Assembly: GCA_029259725.1 (NCBI GenBank)
Contig: JAJDER010000159.1
Coordinates: 1-63,139, forward strand
Length of the DNA stretch: 63,139 nt
Direction of reading: 5' to 3'
Source of the DNA: Planctomycetota bacterium
Lineage (GTDB): Bacteria; Planctomycetota; B15-G4
The notes beneath the pieces were generated by a model. That model searched no databases. It worked only from the letters and a program-made list of their open reading frames with translations, and was not told the DNA's origin. The translations under genes and the position numbers were made by a program. Positions 41,834-50,810 of this stretch are shown here, in pieces (within the stretch, counting starts at the first letter, position 1; every line of letters begins with the position of its first letter).

Positions 41834-44064
41834 GGCCGCTGGACCAAGGGCACGGCCCAGGCGGGAGCGGCGACGATCGCCGAGCGATACCAGTCCGCGA
41901 CGACGCGCTTCATGCTGTCGAGTTCGAGCCCGCGCTCCCCTTGCACCAGTCCGCTCGCGCCCGGCACCGCCAGGTCCACGGTCATGCCCGGGTCGTCGAC
42001 GAGATCGAAGAGCGACACGCGGTCGGCGCGGTGATCGACCCGATACAGCCAGCGGTCATGGCGCCCCACCGTCTCCCACGGCGCGTCAGCGACTCCGTTC
42101 GGCAGCAGCACGCTGAACGCCACGGGCTCGCGTCCGGGCAGGGCGCCGAAGGGCTCGGGCAGCCGGCCCTGCATCATCGAGTGCGCCACGATGCGGCCGA
42201 GTCGCCCCAACAGCCAGGTCGCGTCGAGCAGCTCCGAGGGCGTGTCGACGACCTGGCGCCGAGGCACGCCGGGCCCGGCGACGACGAGCGGCACGCGCAC
42301 GACCTCCTCGTTCAACGTCCGGCCGTGCAGGCGCCCGCCGTGCTCGAAGAACTCCTCCCCGTGGGTCCCGACCACCATGATCAGGGTGTTCTCGAGCAGC
42401 CGGTTCACGCGCAGCCAGGCCACCAGGCGCCCCACCGCGCGGTCCACCCGCGCGACCTCGACGTCGTACAGCATGCCCAACTCGGCCGCCACCGCTTCGG
42501 CGGCCCCCGGGCGGCTGTCGATCGCCCGCAGCCGCTCGATGAACTCGGGGTCCACCGCCGCGATGGGGACGTAGCCCTCCTCGGTGACGATCTCGTGCGG
42601 GAAGCTCGGGTCCCCCAGGTGCACGGTGCAGAACCACTCGAAGCCGCGGTGATTCTCGAGCCAGTCGAGGGTCTCGTCGACGAGCGTGCCGGCCGGGAGG
42701 CCGCGCGTCGTGAAACGCTCGAATCCGCGGTCGAGGCCGAAGCCGCCCCGCAGCTCCGGGCTCGACCCGAAGTAGGCCGTCGAGAAGCCGGCCCACGCGG
42801 CCGACTGCGCCAGGGTCGCGGTGCGGAACGACAGCGTCCGTCGCGCGTCGCCACCGAGGCCATGGGTGAGCGGCGAGAGCCCGGTGAGCAGCGAGGCCAT
42901 GGCCGGACGCGTGTCCGACGACGACGAGATCACGCGTGTGTAGCGCACGCCGCGCTCGGCGAGAGCGTCGATGGCGGGCGTCTGCCCGTACTCGTAGCCG
43001 TACGCGCCGAGACGGTCAGGGCGCAGGCTGTCCACGGCCACGAGCAGCACGTTGATCCCGGACTCCGGCTCGAACAGCCGACGCGACACGGACCGTGGGC
43101 CGGTCACGAACGCCTCGCGCAGCCCGACGAACAGGTTGCCGCCGCCTTCCAGGCTGACCCTCGCGCGCAGGTCGCCACCGGCGAGGTCGGACAGATCGAT
43201 GTCCAGGCCGACCTCGCGGACCGAACCGCCGGTCTCCACCGCGAAGTCGAGCGGGATGTCGGCGAGTTGGCCGAGGCGCTCGTCGGTCACCCGCACGCGC
43301 CCACCCGCGGACGAGGCCGTGTCCAGCTCCCGCGCGGCGTGGATCACGATCCGCAGCGCACCGGCGGCCGGCACCGACTCGAAGCGGAGCGGGAGGTCCT
43401 CGTCGCGTGAGAGCAACACGCACTCGGGTCCGGCGAGTCCGTAGACCGCGCTCTCGGCGGTGGCCGGGGCGGGGTGACGGCGCGTCGTGTGATCGCCGAG
43501 CAGGTCGCGCAGCAGCACCCGCGTGTGGACCGGGACCGCGGCCTCGTCGACGGCCCGTCCCTCCGATTCCAGCACCACGTCGGCCACGTGGATCGCGCCG
43601 AGGCCCGGACGGCCACGACCGTCCCGCGCCAGGATCTCGACCACCACGGGCTCACCCGCGCGGATCGGCAGGGGGACGCGCCGCTCGACCCAGCGGGCCT
43701 CGCTGGCCGGCTGCTGCCACACGATGACGGGTTCACCCTGCGCGTCCTGCAGAGCCACGGCCACGTCCGGATGCCCTTCCAGGTAGGACTCGTGGAACCG
43801 CAGCACGGCGTCGGGACCGGGCGAGGTGAAGCTGAAGCGCAGCGGGCGATCCACCGGCACGCGCCAGGCGTCCCGAACACCCCCGTCGAGCGGCACCGCC
43901 GTCAGGAACATCGGCGTGCCCCCGGGCCGGAGTCGCAGGCGCTGATCGACGCGCAGATCCGGCTCGCGCAGGTGCTGCCACCAGGCCCAGCCCGCCGCCA
44001 GGAGCAACACCACGAGGGCGAGCCGCAACGCCGCGAGCAGCAACGCGCGCTGGGAGCGGGTCAC
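41830..44064 (-). CDS. Sulfatase-superfamily membrane protein
   Basis: 744 residues with a signal anchor (ALLLAALRLALVVLLLAAGW). The first 340 residues form beta-rich domains. The alkaline phosphatase/sulfatase domain begins at VLLVAVDSLRPDRLGAYGYE (metal-binding Asp345) and continues ISSSSDTRPAMASLLTGLSP, then VVGTHGEEFFEHGG and LHGRTLNEEVVRVPLVVAG. The nucleophile region lacks the Cys/Ser-x-Pro-x-Arg needed for formylglycine, so it is probably a phosphatase or phosphotransferase, not a true sulfatase. The GTG start overlaps the upstream lipoprotein stop. It may modify an envelope glycan or lipid. Confidence 0.88.
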   Translation of the reverse strand: MTRSQRALLLAALRLALVVLLLAAGWAWWQHLREPDLRVDQRLRLRPGGTPMFLTAVPLDGGVRDAWRVPVDRPLRFSFTSPGPDAVLRFHESYLEGHPDVAVALQDAQGEPVIVWQQPASEARWVERRVPLPIRAGEPVVVEILARDGRGRPGLGAIHVADVVLESEGRAVDEAAVPVHTRVLLRDLLGDHTTRRHPAPATAESAVYGLAGPECVLLSRDEDLPLRFESVPAAGALRIVIHAARELDTASSAGGRVRVTDERLGQLADIPLDFAVETGGSVREVGLDIDLSDLAGGDLRARVSLEGGGNLFVGLREAFVTGPRSVSRRLFEPESGINVLLVAVDSLRPDRLGAYGYEYGQTPAIDALAERGVRYTRVISSSSDTRPAMASLLTGLSPLTHGLGGDARRTLSFRTATLAQSAAWAGFSTAYFGSSPELRGGFGLDRGFERFTTRGLPAGTLVDETLDWLENHRGFEWFCTVHLGDPSFPHEIVTEEGYVPIAAVDPEFIERLRAIDSRPGAAEAVAAELGMLYDVEVARVDRAVGRLVAWLRVNRLLENTLIMVVGTHGEEFFEHGGRLHGRTLNEEVVRVPLVVAGPGVPRRQVVDTPSELLDATWLLGRLGRIVAHSMMQGRLPEPFGALPGREPVAFSVLLPNGVADAPWETVGRHDRWLYRVDHRADRVSLFDLVDDPGMTVDLAVPGASGLVQGERGLELDSMKRVVADWYRSAIVAAPAWAVPLVQRP

Positions 44065-44564
44065 GGGCCGAGGGGCGCCGGCCCAGCACCCTTGCCGTAG
44101 TGCCCGAGCATGGCGCGCAGCTTCGCGAGCACCAGCTCGGCCACCTTGACGTCGTCCGGATAGGCCTCCCAGTCGGCGCTCTCGCGCACTTCGGTGGCGA
44201 GCAGGCCGCGCTTGCGGATGACCTCTTCCTCGACGCGCATGCGCACCAGGAAGGCGCGGTCACCCTGCCGTTCGATCTCGACGTGGACCCGCTTGCGCGA
44301 CGGCCCGCGCACGGCGCGCTGACTCGTCCCGTAGGCCCAGTCGCTCTTGAGGCGCGAGTCGCCGATGTCGACGCCGGACACCGGGAAGCCCTCGGCGCCG
44401 ACGGTGGCGACGACCACGCCGAACAGCGACGGATAGCTGATGTCGTCGAAGGGCGCCTCGACCCAGCGGGCGTAGGTCTCGGACGGCGAGAGGCAGCCGG
44501 GCAGCAGCGCCCCGACGGCCAGGACCACGGCAAGACCGGCGAGCTTGGGCGTGCGCGACGTCAT
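44061..44564 (-). CDS. Lipoprotein of unknown function
   Basis: 167 residues from ATG 44564. The signal AGLAVVLAVGALLPGC ends in a lipobox. The mature part is a compact alpha/beta domain (LFGVVVATVGAEGFPVSGVD, SRLKSDWAYGTSQRAVRGPS, KRVHVEIERQGDRAFLVRMR) without catalytic motifs. A promoter (GTGACT-N17-TAGACT) lies inside the end of der, and its -10 ends seven bases before the ATG, so the message may be leaderless. It is coupled by GTGA to the sulfatase-fold gene. Confidence 0.8.
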   Translation of the reverse strand: MTSRTPKLAGLAVVLAVGALLPGCLSPSETYARWVEAPFDDISYPSLFGVVVATVGAEGFPVSGVDIGDSRLKSDWAYGTSQRAVRGPSRKRVHVEIERQGDRAFLVRMRVEEEVIRKRGLLATEVRESADWEAYPDDVKVAELVLAKLRAMLGHYGKGAGPAPLGP

Positions 44565-44571
44565 GGCGCGG

Positions 44572-44600
44572 AGTCTACCGACCGCCGTCCTTGGAGTCAC
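44572..44600 (-). promoter_or_regulatory. Promoter GTGACT-N17-TAGACT within the end of der
   Basis: On the minus strand, -35 GTGACT (44595-44600) and -10 TAGACT (44572-44577) are 17 bases apart. The first three bases of the -10 are the TAG stop codon of der. Confidence 0.5.
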
Positions 44601-46026
44601 CGCGCCGTTGGAACACCAGCTTGACCGGGATCTCCTCGAATCCGAGCTGCTCCTGGAGTTCGCCCATGAGGAAGCGCTTCCAGGAGTCGTCGAAGAGATC
44701 CGGGTCGTTCACGAAGAACAGGATCGTCGGCGGATAGGTGCCGACCTGGGACGAGTACTTGATCTTGCCGATCTGCCCGTGCTGAGGGCGCGGACGGCGC
44801 TTCTCGTAGGCGCGCTTGACCACGCGGTTGACCTCGCCGGTCCCGACGCGACGGCCGCCCTGGTCGTGCAGTTCGGCGGCCAGCGCCAGGGTCTCGGGCA
44901 CGTTGGTGCCGTCGAGCCCGGAGATGAACGTGCGCGGCGCGACCCCCATGAACGGCAGGGTCTCATCGAGGTACTTCTCGTAGTCCCCGGTCCGGGCGCC
45001 GTCCTTGGCCAGGTCCCACTTGGTCAGCACGATGATGCAGGGCACGGACAGTTCGGTCACCAGCCCCGCGATCTGTCGATCGATGCGCCCGACCTCGCGC
45101 GTGGCGTCGAGCATCAACAGCGCGACGTCGGCACGACGGATGGCGCGCTCGGCGCGAGCCTGGCTGTAGAACTCCACCGAGTCGGACACGGTGCTGCGCT
45201 TGCGGATGCCGGCGGTGTCGATGGCCACGAAGCGCCGGCCGTTCAGGCTGAAGGGCACGTCGATGGCGTCGCGCGTCGTGCCCGGCACATCCGACACGAT
45301 CACCCGGTCCTCGCCCACGAGGTTGTTCACCAGGGTGGACTTGCCCACGTTCATGCGGCCGATGATCGCGAGGCGCACGATGTCGGAGGGCATCATCGGC
45401 AGCTGTGCGTCGTCGCCCACGATCTCCACGGCGCGGCGCACGATCTCGTCGCGCAGGTCGGCGACACCCACGGCCTCCCGGGCGCTCACCTCCCACGGAT
45501 CGCCCATGCCGAAGACGGCGCCCTCGGTGGCGTTTGCTTCGTCGCGCACGCCCTCGACCTTGTTGGCCACCGGGATCACGGGCACGCCGAGGCGGCGCAC
45601 GCGTCGGGCCACCTGCTTGTCGAGGGGGCTGATGCCCAGCTTGGCGTCGAACACGAACACGATCAGGTCGGCGACGGCCAGCGCGGTGGCGATCTGCTCG
45701 TCGATCTCCGCCTTGAGCAGCGCCTCGTCCACCAGGCCGATGCCGCCGGTGTCGACCACCTCGATCGAACCGGCCTCGGTGTCCAGCACGAAGGAGACGC
45801 GATCGCGGGTCACGCCCGCGGTCGGGTCCTCGATGGCCACGCGGCTGCGCACGAGCACGTTGAACAGCGTCGACTTGCCCACGTTGGGCCGACCCACGAT
45901 GGCGACTCGTGGTGGGCCGGGAGCGCGCCGGCGAGGACCGACGGCCGGCGAGGCGGCATCGGCGGGCTCGGAGTCGGCGGGCCGGGATTCGGATGCGGGC
46001 GGGACCATCGTTCTTCTCGGGGACAT
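44575..46026 (-). CDS. der: GTPase Der (EngA), ribosome assembly
   Basis: 483 residues with the two tandem GTPase domains that define Der. Domain 1: AIVGRPNVGKSTLFNVLV, DPTAGVTRDR, VDTGGIG, VANKVEG. Domain 2: AIIGRMNVGKSTLVNNLV, DVPGTTRDAI, IDTAGIRKRS, LTKWDLAK. The C-terminal KH-like domain (KIKYSSQVGTYPPTILFFVN) follows. It is essential for 50S subunit maturation. An N-terminal tail of about 40 Pro/Ala-rich residues is extra. I use ATG 46026; ATG 46008, with GAGAAG upstream, is an alternative. Confidence 0.98.
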   Translation of the reverse strand: MSPRRTMVPPASESRPADSEPADAASPAVGPRRRAPGPPRVAIVGRPNVGKSTLFNVLVRSRVAIEDPTAGVTRDRVSFVLDTEAGSIEVVDTGGIGLVDEALLKAEIDEQIATALAVADLIVFVFDAKLGISPLDKQVARRVRRLGVPVIPVANKVEGVRDEANATEGAVFGMGDPWEVSAREAVGVADLRDEIVRRAVEIVGDDAQLPMMPSDIVRLAIIGRMNVGKSTLVNNLVGEDRVIVSDVPGTTRDAIDVPFSLNGRRFVAIDTAGIRKRSTVSDSVEFYSQARAERAIRRADVALLMLDATREVGRIDRQIAGLVTELSVPCIIVLTKWDLAKDGARTGDYEKYLDETLPFMGVAPRTFISGLDGTNVPETLALAAELHDQGGRRVGTGEVNRVVKRAYEKRRPRPQHGQIGKIKYSSQVGTYPPTILFFVNDPDLFDDSWKRFLMGELQEQLGFEEIPVKLVFQRRGDSKDGGR

Positions 46027-46097
46027 GACGACCGCGCATCTTCGCAGATGGGGCCTCGGCCGTCACGCCGAAGCCCCGATCGCGGGGCCGGCGGCGA

Positions 46098-46892
46098 TCA
46101 GCGCACGCGCAGCTGGACGTGCACCTGAGGCACGACGCGCACATCGAGCCCCCGGGAGCGGACGATGTCCACGAAGCCCTCGAGGGCCTCGGTGGGCACG
46201 CCCGGCGAACCGCCCCGGGGCGTGACCGGCTGCAGGAAGACCGCGGCGTGCGGGGCATGGCTGGCGAGCAGGTCGGCGGCGCGCTCGACCTCGCTGCCGG
46301 GGACGTCCCCGTCGACGATCAGCTTGAAGAACGTCTCGGTGTCGCCGTAGGCCCCGGCGGCCAGGATCTCGGCGTGCCGGTCGAGCACGTCGGGCAGGCC
46401 CGTGGAGGACGGCAACTTCAGGTCGCTCGAGATCCAGCGGACGTGCGGCGCGACCCGCGCGAGGGCCTCCCCGTCGAGCGCGGCGGTCTCGAGCATCACG
46501 TCGCGGGGCCGCAGCGCGTCGGCGAGGGCCACGGCGAAGGCGGCCTGCTCCAGCGGCTCGCCGCCGGTCAGGCTGACGGGCGCTCGACCGCCCGGGGCGT
46601 CGGGGGGATCGGCGGCGTCGACGAGGGCCACGGCGGCCTCGACGTCGAGCGGGTTGGGTACCCGCTCGCCACTGCGCCCGGGCACGGCCACCGTGGTCGG
46701 TGGTTGGAAGGCCCACTCGGTGTCGCAGTAGCGGCAGCCGATCTCGCAGCCGGCCAGGCGCAGGAACACCATGCGTCGCCCGACGAGCAGGCCCTCGCCC
46801 TGGATCGAGCGGAAGACCTCGGCCACCTGTCCGGTCGGCACCTCGTGCTCCGGCACCATGTGTTCCGGCGACCCATCTGCGGGCGACACCAT
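46098..46892 (-). CDS. queE: 7-carboxy-7-deazaguanine synthase QueE
   Basis: 264 residues. This radical-SAM enzyme converts 6-carboxytetrahydropterin to 7-carboxy-7-deazaguanine, on the path to queuosine. Landmarks: VFRSIQGEGLLVGRR, the 4Fe-4S motif CEIGCRYCDTEW (Cys49, 53, 56) and VSLTGGEPLEQ. I chose ATG 46892, where a GGGGG tract lies about eight bases upstream; ATG 46859 is an alternative. It follows an aminotransferase gene by four bases. No other queuosine genes are in the window. Confidence 0.95.
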   Translation of the reverse strand: MVSPADGSPEHMVPEHEVPTGQVAEVFRSIQGEGLLVGRRMVFLRLAGCEIGCRYCDTEWAFQPPTTVAVPGRSGERVPNPLDVEAAVALVDAADPPDAPGGRAPVSLTGGEPLEQAAFAVALADALRPRDVMLETAALDGEALARVAPHVRWISSDLKLPSSTGLPDVLDRHAEILAAGAYGDTETFFKLIVDGDVPGSEVERAADLLASHAPHAAVFLQPVTPRGGSPGVPTEALEGFVDIVRSRGLDVRVVPQVHVQLRVR

Positions 46893-46896
46893 CGGA

Positions 46897-48015
46897 CTAC
46901 CCCCGCCGAATCTCCTCGGCGATCGCGCACAACGCGTCCACGCCGCGGTCCAGCATGTCGTCGTCGGCGGCGAAGGACACGCGCAGGTGGCTGTCACGCG
47001 CGCTGAAGGCCTTGCCCGGCACGACGAGCAGCCTGCGCTTCAGCGCCCGTTCCATGAAGCGCTCGCTCCCGATGTCTCCGGGAATCTCCGGCCAGGCGTA
47101 GAAGGAACCGCCGGGCCGTGAGCACGCGTAGTGGTCCGCGATGCCGTCGATGATGCGATCGCGCTTGGCGCGGTAGGCCTCGATCTCCGCGCTCATGTCC
47201 ACGTCCAGCGCGGCCAACGCGGCCTGCTGCAGGGGCGCGGGGGCGCAGACGAAGCTGAACTGCTGGAAGCGCCGCATGGCATCGATGAGCGGCTCGGGGC
47301 CGGTGGCCCAACCCAGCCGCCAGCCGGGCATGCCGTAGGTCTTGCTGAAGCCGCCGAGCAGCAGCAACCGGTCGGCGTCCACGTGCTGGCACGCACTCGC
47401 GAAGGGCAACTCGTAGACGAAGTCCTGGTAGATCTCGTCGGAGACCACGACCAGGTCATGGCGCCGCGCGACGGCGGCCACCGCGTCGAGTTCGGCGCCC
47501 GACAGCGTGCGCCCGGTCGGGTTGCTCGGTGAGTTGATCAGCAGCACCCGCGTGCGTTCGGTCACGCCGGCCTGCAGCGTCGCCTCGGTCAGCGGCTTGC
47601 CCGGATAGAGGTCGTAGGTGCGCCAGGTGGCGTCGCTCATCTCGGCCAGGACCGCGTACATGGTGAAGTACGGGTCGGGGATGAGCACCTCGTCGCCCGG
47701 GTCGAGCAGGGCCAGGAAGCCCAGCATGAGACCGCCGGAGACGCCGCTCGTCACCAGGCTCCAGGTGTTGCCGGTGCCGTAGCGGTCGGCGAGCATGCCG
47801 ACGATGCGCTCGTTGAGCTCGGGCAGACCCTGCGTGACCGTGTAGCGGTTGAAGCCCTGCTGGATCGCCGAGGTGGCGACGTCCTTGAGGACGTCGGGCA
47901 CGTCGAAGTGCGCCTGGCCGATCGACAGGTTGATCGGGTCGGGAGTGCTCGCGACGAGTTCGAAGATGCGCCGGATCCCCGATTCGGGGATCCGCTGGGC
48001 GCGTCGCGAGATCAT
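46897..48015 (-). CDS. PLP-dependent class I/II aminotransferase
   Basis: 372 residues of the aspartate aminotransferase fold type I. Start MISRRAQRIPESGIRRIFEL at ATG 48015 matches the usual N-terminus of this subgroup. Other motifs: NLSIGQAHFDVPDVL, LINSPSNPTGRTL, VVSDEIYQDF, and the PLP lysine in LLLGGFSKTYGMPGWRLGW. It transfers amino groups between an amino acid and a 2-oxo acid; the specificity is not readable. A CTG at 48051 overlaps the preceding stop as CTGA and would add twelve residues (ITPADLEARSE); this echoes the CTG start proposed at 2100, but ATG is preferred. Confidence 0.94.
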   Translation of the reverse strand: MISRRAQRIPESGIRRIFELVASTPDPINLSIGQAHFDVPDVLKDVATSAIQQGFNRYTVTQGLPELNERIVGMLADRYGTGNTWSLVTSGVSGGLMLGFLALLDPGDEVLIPDPYFTMYAVLAEMSDATWRTYDLYPGKPLTEATLQAGVTERTRVLLINSPSNPTGRTLSGAELDAVAAVARRHDLVVVSDEIYQDFVYELPFASACQHVDADRLLLLGGFSKTYGMPGWRLGWATGPEPLIDAMRRFQQFSFVCAPAPLQQAALAALDVDMSAEIEAYRAKRDRIIDGIADHYACSRPGGSFYAWPEIPGDIGSERFMERALKRRLLVVPGKAFSARDSHLRVSFAADDDMLDRGVDALCAIAEEIRRG

Positions 48016-48047
48016 CTCGGACCGGGCTTCCAGGTCGGCCGGCGTGA

Positions 48048-48221
48048 TCAGCTCGCCTTCTTCTTCCCGAACGTCGTCCGCACCTTGCGCAGGCCGTAGA
48101 CCGAGTCACCCAGGTCCCACTCACCCTTCTTCCGCAACGCCGCGAGACGCTCGACGCGTGTCCAGACGTTCCGCGTGCGGAGCATGCTGCTGTCGACCTT
48201 GAGGGACCTGTGGATCGTCAT
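48048..48221 (-). CDS. Small basic protein of the Chlamydiae/Verrucomicrobia/Planctomycetes family
   Basis: 57 residues starting MTIHRSLKVDSSMLRTRNVW, then TRVERLAALRKKGEWDLGD, VYGLRKVRTTFGKKKAS. About a quarter of the residues are Lys or Arg. The layout (S/T-x-H-x-SLKV, RNV-TR-ER, G-W-x-x-GDSV-GLPKV, Lys-rich end) fits the small basic protein family I know from Chlamydiae, Verrucomicrobia and Planctomycetes, probably ribosome- or RNA-associated. A GGAG lies nine bases before ATG 48221. A TTGACC at 48282-48287 may be its -35. Function unproven. Confidence 0.85.
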   Translation of the reverse strand: MTIHRSLKVDSSMLRTRNVWTRVERLAALRKKGEWDLGDSVYGLRKVRTTFGKKKAS

Positions 48222-48281
48222 CGGGAGGAACTCCGGATCTTCGGCACGAAGGGCCCCGTATCGTGCAGATCTGTGCGCCCC

Positions 48282-48287
48282 GGTCAA
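48282..48287 (-). promoter_or_regulatory. Possible -35 TTGACC for small basic protein gene
   Basis: Minus-strand TTGACC lies about 60 bases before the ATG at 48221, inside the end of the upstream gene. No consensus -10 follows at the right spacing (best is CACGAT at 16), so the call is weak. Confidence 0.3.
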
Positions 48288-49786
48288 GGTGGCTCGGTGG
48301 CGACCCCTGGATCGACCAGGAGCAGGGGCTCGCCACCGGGGAGCACGCCGGGCAGCAGACCCACGCCCTGGCGGCCGGCGTAGCGGAGATCGAAGGGCCA
48401 ACCCGGCGCAACTGGTCCGAGCACGAAGCCGCCGTCGTCGTCGGTCATGGTCGGGGGAGTGGCCAGCAGGCGCCGGCGCGGCTCGCCCACGTCGGGTCCC
48501 GCCGGATCGGCGGACACGGCCACCCAGGGTCGCGGCCGCCCTGCCCGATCCACCAGCCGGCCGGCGATCAGCGCGCCGGGCACCACGGTCAGGCGCAACT
48601 CGGCCTGGGAGCTGCGTTCGTCCAGGAGCACCTGGGGCACCTCGCCGGGGACCCGGTCGCCATCCCAGGCCCCCACCGCCCAGGTCCCCGCGGACGGGAG
48701 CGGCAGCTCGAACCGGCCGTCGGCCCCGGCGTGACGCGTCCGGCTCTGCGCCCCGTCGAAGGCGTGCACCTGGGCCCGGGCGACGGGCAGGCCGTCGGAT
48801 CCGATCACCCGCCCGCGCACGCCGAAGCCGGCGGGCAGCACCAGCTCGACGACCAGCTCCGCGCCGGCCTCGGGCCGGATCGACGCGCGCGCCGACTCCC
48901 GCGCCAGCGGCGAGGCCGCCGACACCGTGAGCGCCTGCGTGCCGTGGACGATCACCTCGAAGCGGCCGTCCGCGTCGGTGCGGCGCGACGCGGGACACCA
49001 GGCGCCCTCGGCCGGCCGGGCCTCGGTCTCGGCGGGAGCGGAGCCACCCGGTCGCGGCGTGGCCACGTCGTCGGCGACGGCCCAGGCCCAGAAGCTCCGC
49101 AACAGGGGCGTGGCCGGCCCGCCGTCGCGCGGCCAGTCGAAGCGCACCGTGACGTCGGCGGCGACACGCCCGTCGTCCCAGGTCACTCGCCCGGCCACGC
49201 GGCAGGTGGGCAGCAACGCGAGCCGCGACTCGCCCCGCTCCCAGGCCGGACGCGCGGACACCACGGCAGTCGCACCGACCGCGTCGTGCCCGGCGCACAA
49301 CACGGCTCCGGGCGAGGGCAGCAGGACGGTGACGGACCCGTCGGCCGCCGCGACCGCCGCCGAGTCCGCGCTGGCGCGCAGCCGCCAGGGTTCGTCCCGG
49401 CCGGACAGATCGAGCTCGGACCGCCAGACGGTGACCTGGCTCCCGGGCACGGGCGCGCCGTCCTGGTCCACGATGAGCAGCAGCGCCTCACGTCCGAGCA
49501 ACGGCGACGCGGCGGTCTGCTCCGGTTCGTCGAGCGGCCCGGCCGCCTGCTCCGCGCTCCGGGACGGGAGCGCTCGCGCGGGGCCGGGCGGGTCGGCCCG
49601 GTGGCCGTCGCGTGCGCCAACGGCGCTCCCGGTCCCTGGCCAAGTCGTCGCATCCCGAGCGTCGCCGGGACCGTCCGACTCGGTGAGCGTCAGGGCCAGG
49701 CCGCACGCCAACAGGACGAGCAGGCCCAGGGCGACGATCCGCCGCCCGCTATGCCTCTGTACCGCGTGCCCGCGCGCCGCCGTCAT
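48284..49786 (-). CDS. Anchored protein with carboxypeptidase-regulatory-like repeats
   Basis: 500 residues. GGAGG sits five bases before ATG 49786. A basic start and hydrophobic segment (RRIVALGLLVLLACGLALTL) anchor it in the inner membrane. After a disordered Pro/Ala/Asp region come several beta-sandwich repeats of the CarboxypepD_reg/SpaA type: VDQDGAPVPGSQVTVWRSEL, VAGRVTWDDGRVAADVTVRF, VRGRVIGSDGLPVARAQVHA and IAGRLVDRAGRPRPWVAVSA. There is no peptidase domain. Such proteins are abundant in planctomycetes and may be structural or adhesive. A TAGGAT hexamer at 49850-49855 could be its -10. Confidence 0.82.
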   Translation of the reverse strand: MTAARGHAVQRHSGRRIVALGLLVLLACGLALTLTESDGPGDARDATTWPGTGSAVGARDGHRADPPGPARALPSRSAEQAAGPLDEPEQTAASPLLGREALLLIVDQDGAPVPGSQVTVWRSELDLSGRDEPWRLRASADSAAVAAADGSVTVLLPSPGAVLCAGHDAVGATAVVSARPAWERGESRLALLPTCRVAGRVTWDDGRVAADVTVRFDWPRDGGPATPLLRSFWAWAVADDVATPRPGGSAPAETEARPAEGAWCPASRRTDADGRFEVIVHGTQALTVSAASPLARESARASIRPEAGAELVVELVLPAGFGVRGRVIGSDGLPVARAQVHAFDGAQSRTRHAGADGRFELPLPSAGTWAVGAWDGDRVPGEVPQVLLDERSSQAELRLTVVPGALIAGRLVDRAGRPRPWVAVSADPAGPDVGEPRRRLLATPPTMTDDDGGFVLGPVAPGWPFDLRYAGRQGVGLLPGVLPGGEPLLLVDPGVATEPP

Positions 49787-49849
49787 GCTCGCCTCCGGGC
49801 GCCGGACCGCTCCGGCACCGCCCCCGGGACCGAGCCCCCGAGGGCCCCC

Positions 49850-49855
49850 ATCCTA
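49850..49855 (-). promoter_or_regulatory. -10 element TAGGAT
   Basis: Minus-strand TAGGAT predicts a leader of about 57 bases before the ATG at 49786. No matching -35 is seen. Confidence 0.35.
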
Positions 49856-49901
49856 GGGCGTCGGGAACCGGGCCGGGGAAGGCGAGGTCATGGCGAGACG
49901 G

Positions 49902-50591
49902 TCAGTGGCCGATCTGGATGATGTGCGCATCGGCGAAGGGGCGAGCGTTCTTGCCGCTCCCCCAGTCATCGATGCCCCGGACCGCGGCCAGCAGCCCGGC
50001 GAGGTCGTCGGCCCTGGAGGCCTTGCCGACGGTCAGGGCGACGTGCGCGAACCCGCCGCCCTCGTCCGGAAACCCGAGGACCTCCACCGCCGAGAAGCCA
50101 CGCGCCTGCATCTCCTGCTGCGCCGCCTGCGCGATGTCGACGCCCGTCTCGTTGCCGTTGTAGGTGCTGAGCTGGATCGTGTAGTCGACCGCACCGCCGG
50201 CGGCGGGCGTGAGCGGTGCGTGTTCGACCGGGGCCTCGATCTTGTCCACCGACTTGAGCGGTGTCGGTCCGTCGTCGCCTGGACCGAGCAGCCACACGTA
50301 GCCGACCACGACGACGATGATGCCCAGCGCCGTCCAGAGCAGCTTGGTGCCGTAGCCGGCACGGCTGCGCGCCGGGCGCCGCGGCGGGATCACGCTGGCG
50401 GTCGTCGCCGGGCGCGCGGCCTGGACGCGTCGCGGGCCCTTCGGCTCGTTCCCGGCCTCGGACTCCTGCCGGCGCGTGGTGGTCAGGACCTTGCCCTCGA
50501 CCGTGCGTCGCACGGAGGGATCGGTGGTCGCCGAGTCGAAGCCCTGTGGCGTCGACCGGAACACGTCGAGCGGGTGCGGCTTGGTCCCCAT
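49902..50591 (-). CDS. SPOR-like single-pass envelope protein
   Basis: 229 residues. AGGAG precedes ATG 50591 by eight bases. About 125 cytoplasmic residues, basic and disordered (PRRVQAARPATTASVIPPRR), lead to one transmembrane helix (LLWTALGIIVVVVGYVWLLG). A short periplasmic linker then leads to a C-terminal domain, VDYTIQLSTYNGNETGVDIA...FAHVALTVGKASRADDLAGL, with the beta-alpha-beta outline of SPOR peptidoglycan-binding domains. Such proteins often act at the division site or the cell wall. The match to SPOR is by pattern only. Confidence 0.75.
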   Translation of the reverse strand: MGTKPHPLDVFRSTPQGFDSATTDPSVRRTVEGKVLTTTRRQESEAGNEPKGPRRVQAARPATTASVIPPRRPARSRAGYGTKLLWTALGIIVVVVGYVWLLGPGDDGPTPLKSVDKIEAPVEHAPLTPAAGGAVDYTIQLSTYNGNETGVDIAQAAQQEMQARGFSAVEVLGFPDEGGGFAHVALTVGKASRADDLAGLLAAVRGIDDWGSGKNARPFADAHIIQIGH

Positions 50592-50636
50592 CGGCCATCT
50601 CCTGAGCGCCAGCCCCTCCCGGCTGGATTCAGGTCC

Positions 50637-50642
50637 AACCTA
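50637..50642 (-). promoter_or_regulatory. -10 element TAGGTT
   Basis: Minus-strand TAGGTT lies about 45 bases before ATG 50591. The -35 is poor (TGGAAT at 17). Apart from this element and the hairpin at 50777-50795, I see nothing in 50592-50810. Confidence 0.35.
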
Positions 50643-50776
50643 GGCGATGCCGAGGGCCGATTCCAGCGCCGCCACGAGCCGTCTGTCGATGGGCTCGTCG
50701 TGTCCGCGATCCGCCGTTGCTGCCGGACTGCCGCACTCCCCTGGCTCTCCACCACTCTTCCACAGGCTGCCTGCGA

Positions 50777-50795
50777 GCCGCGGTCGAACCGCGGC
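50777..50795 (-). terminator. GC-rich hairpin after the HEFAH/TPR gene
   Basis: A perfect 8-bp stem (GCCGCGGT / ACCGCGGC) with a three-base loop lies 15-34 bases beyond the stop of the HEFAH/TPR gene as transcribed. No T-tract follows, so it may terminate weakly or protect the 3' end. Confidence 0.5.
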
Positions 50796-50810
50796 GCCGG
50801 CCCCTGTTCG

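Noticed and set aside
41830..44064. Arylsulfatase annotation
   Set aside because: The formylglycine Cys/Ser-x-Pro-x-Arg core is absent, so only superfamily membership is claimed.
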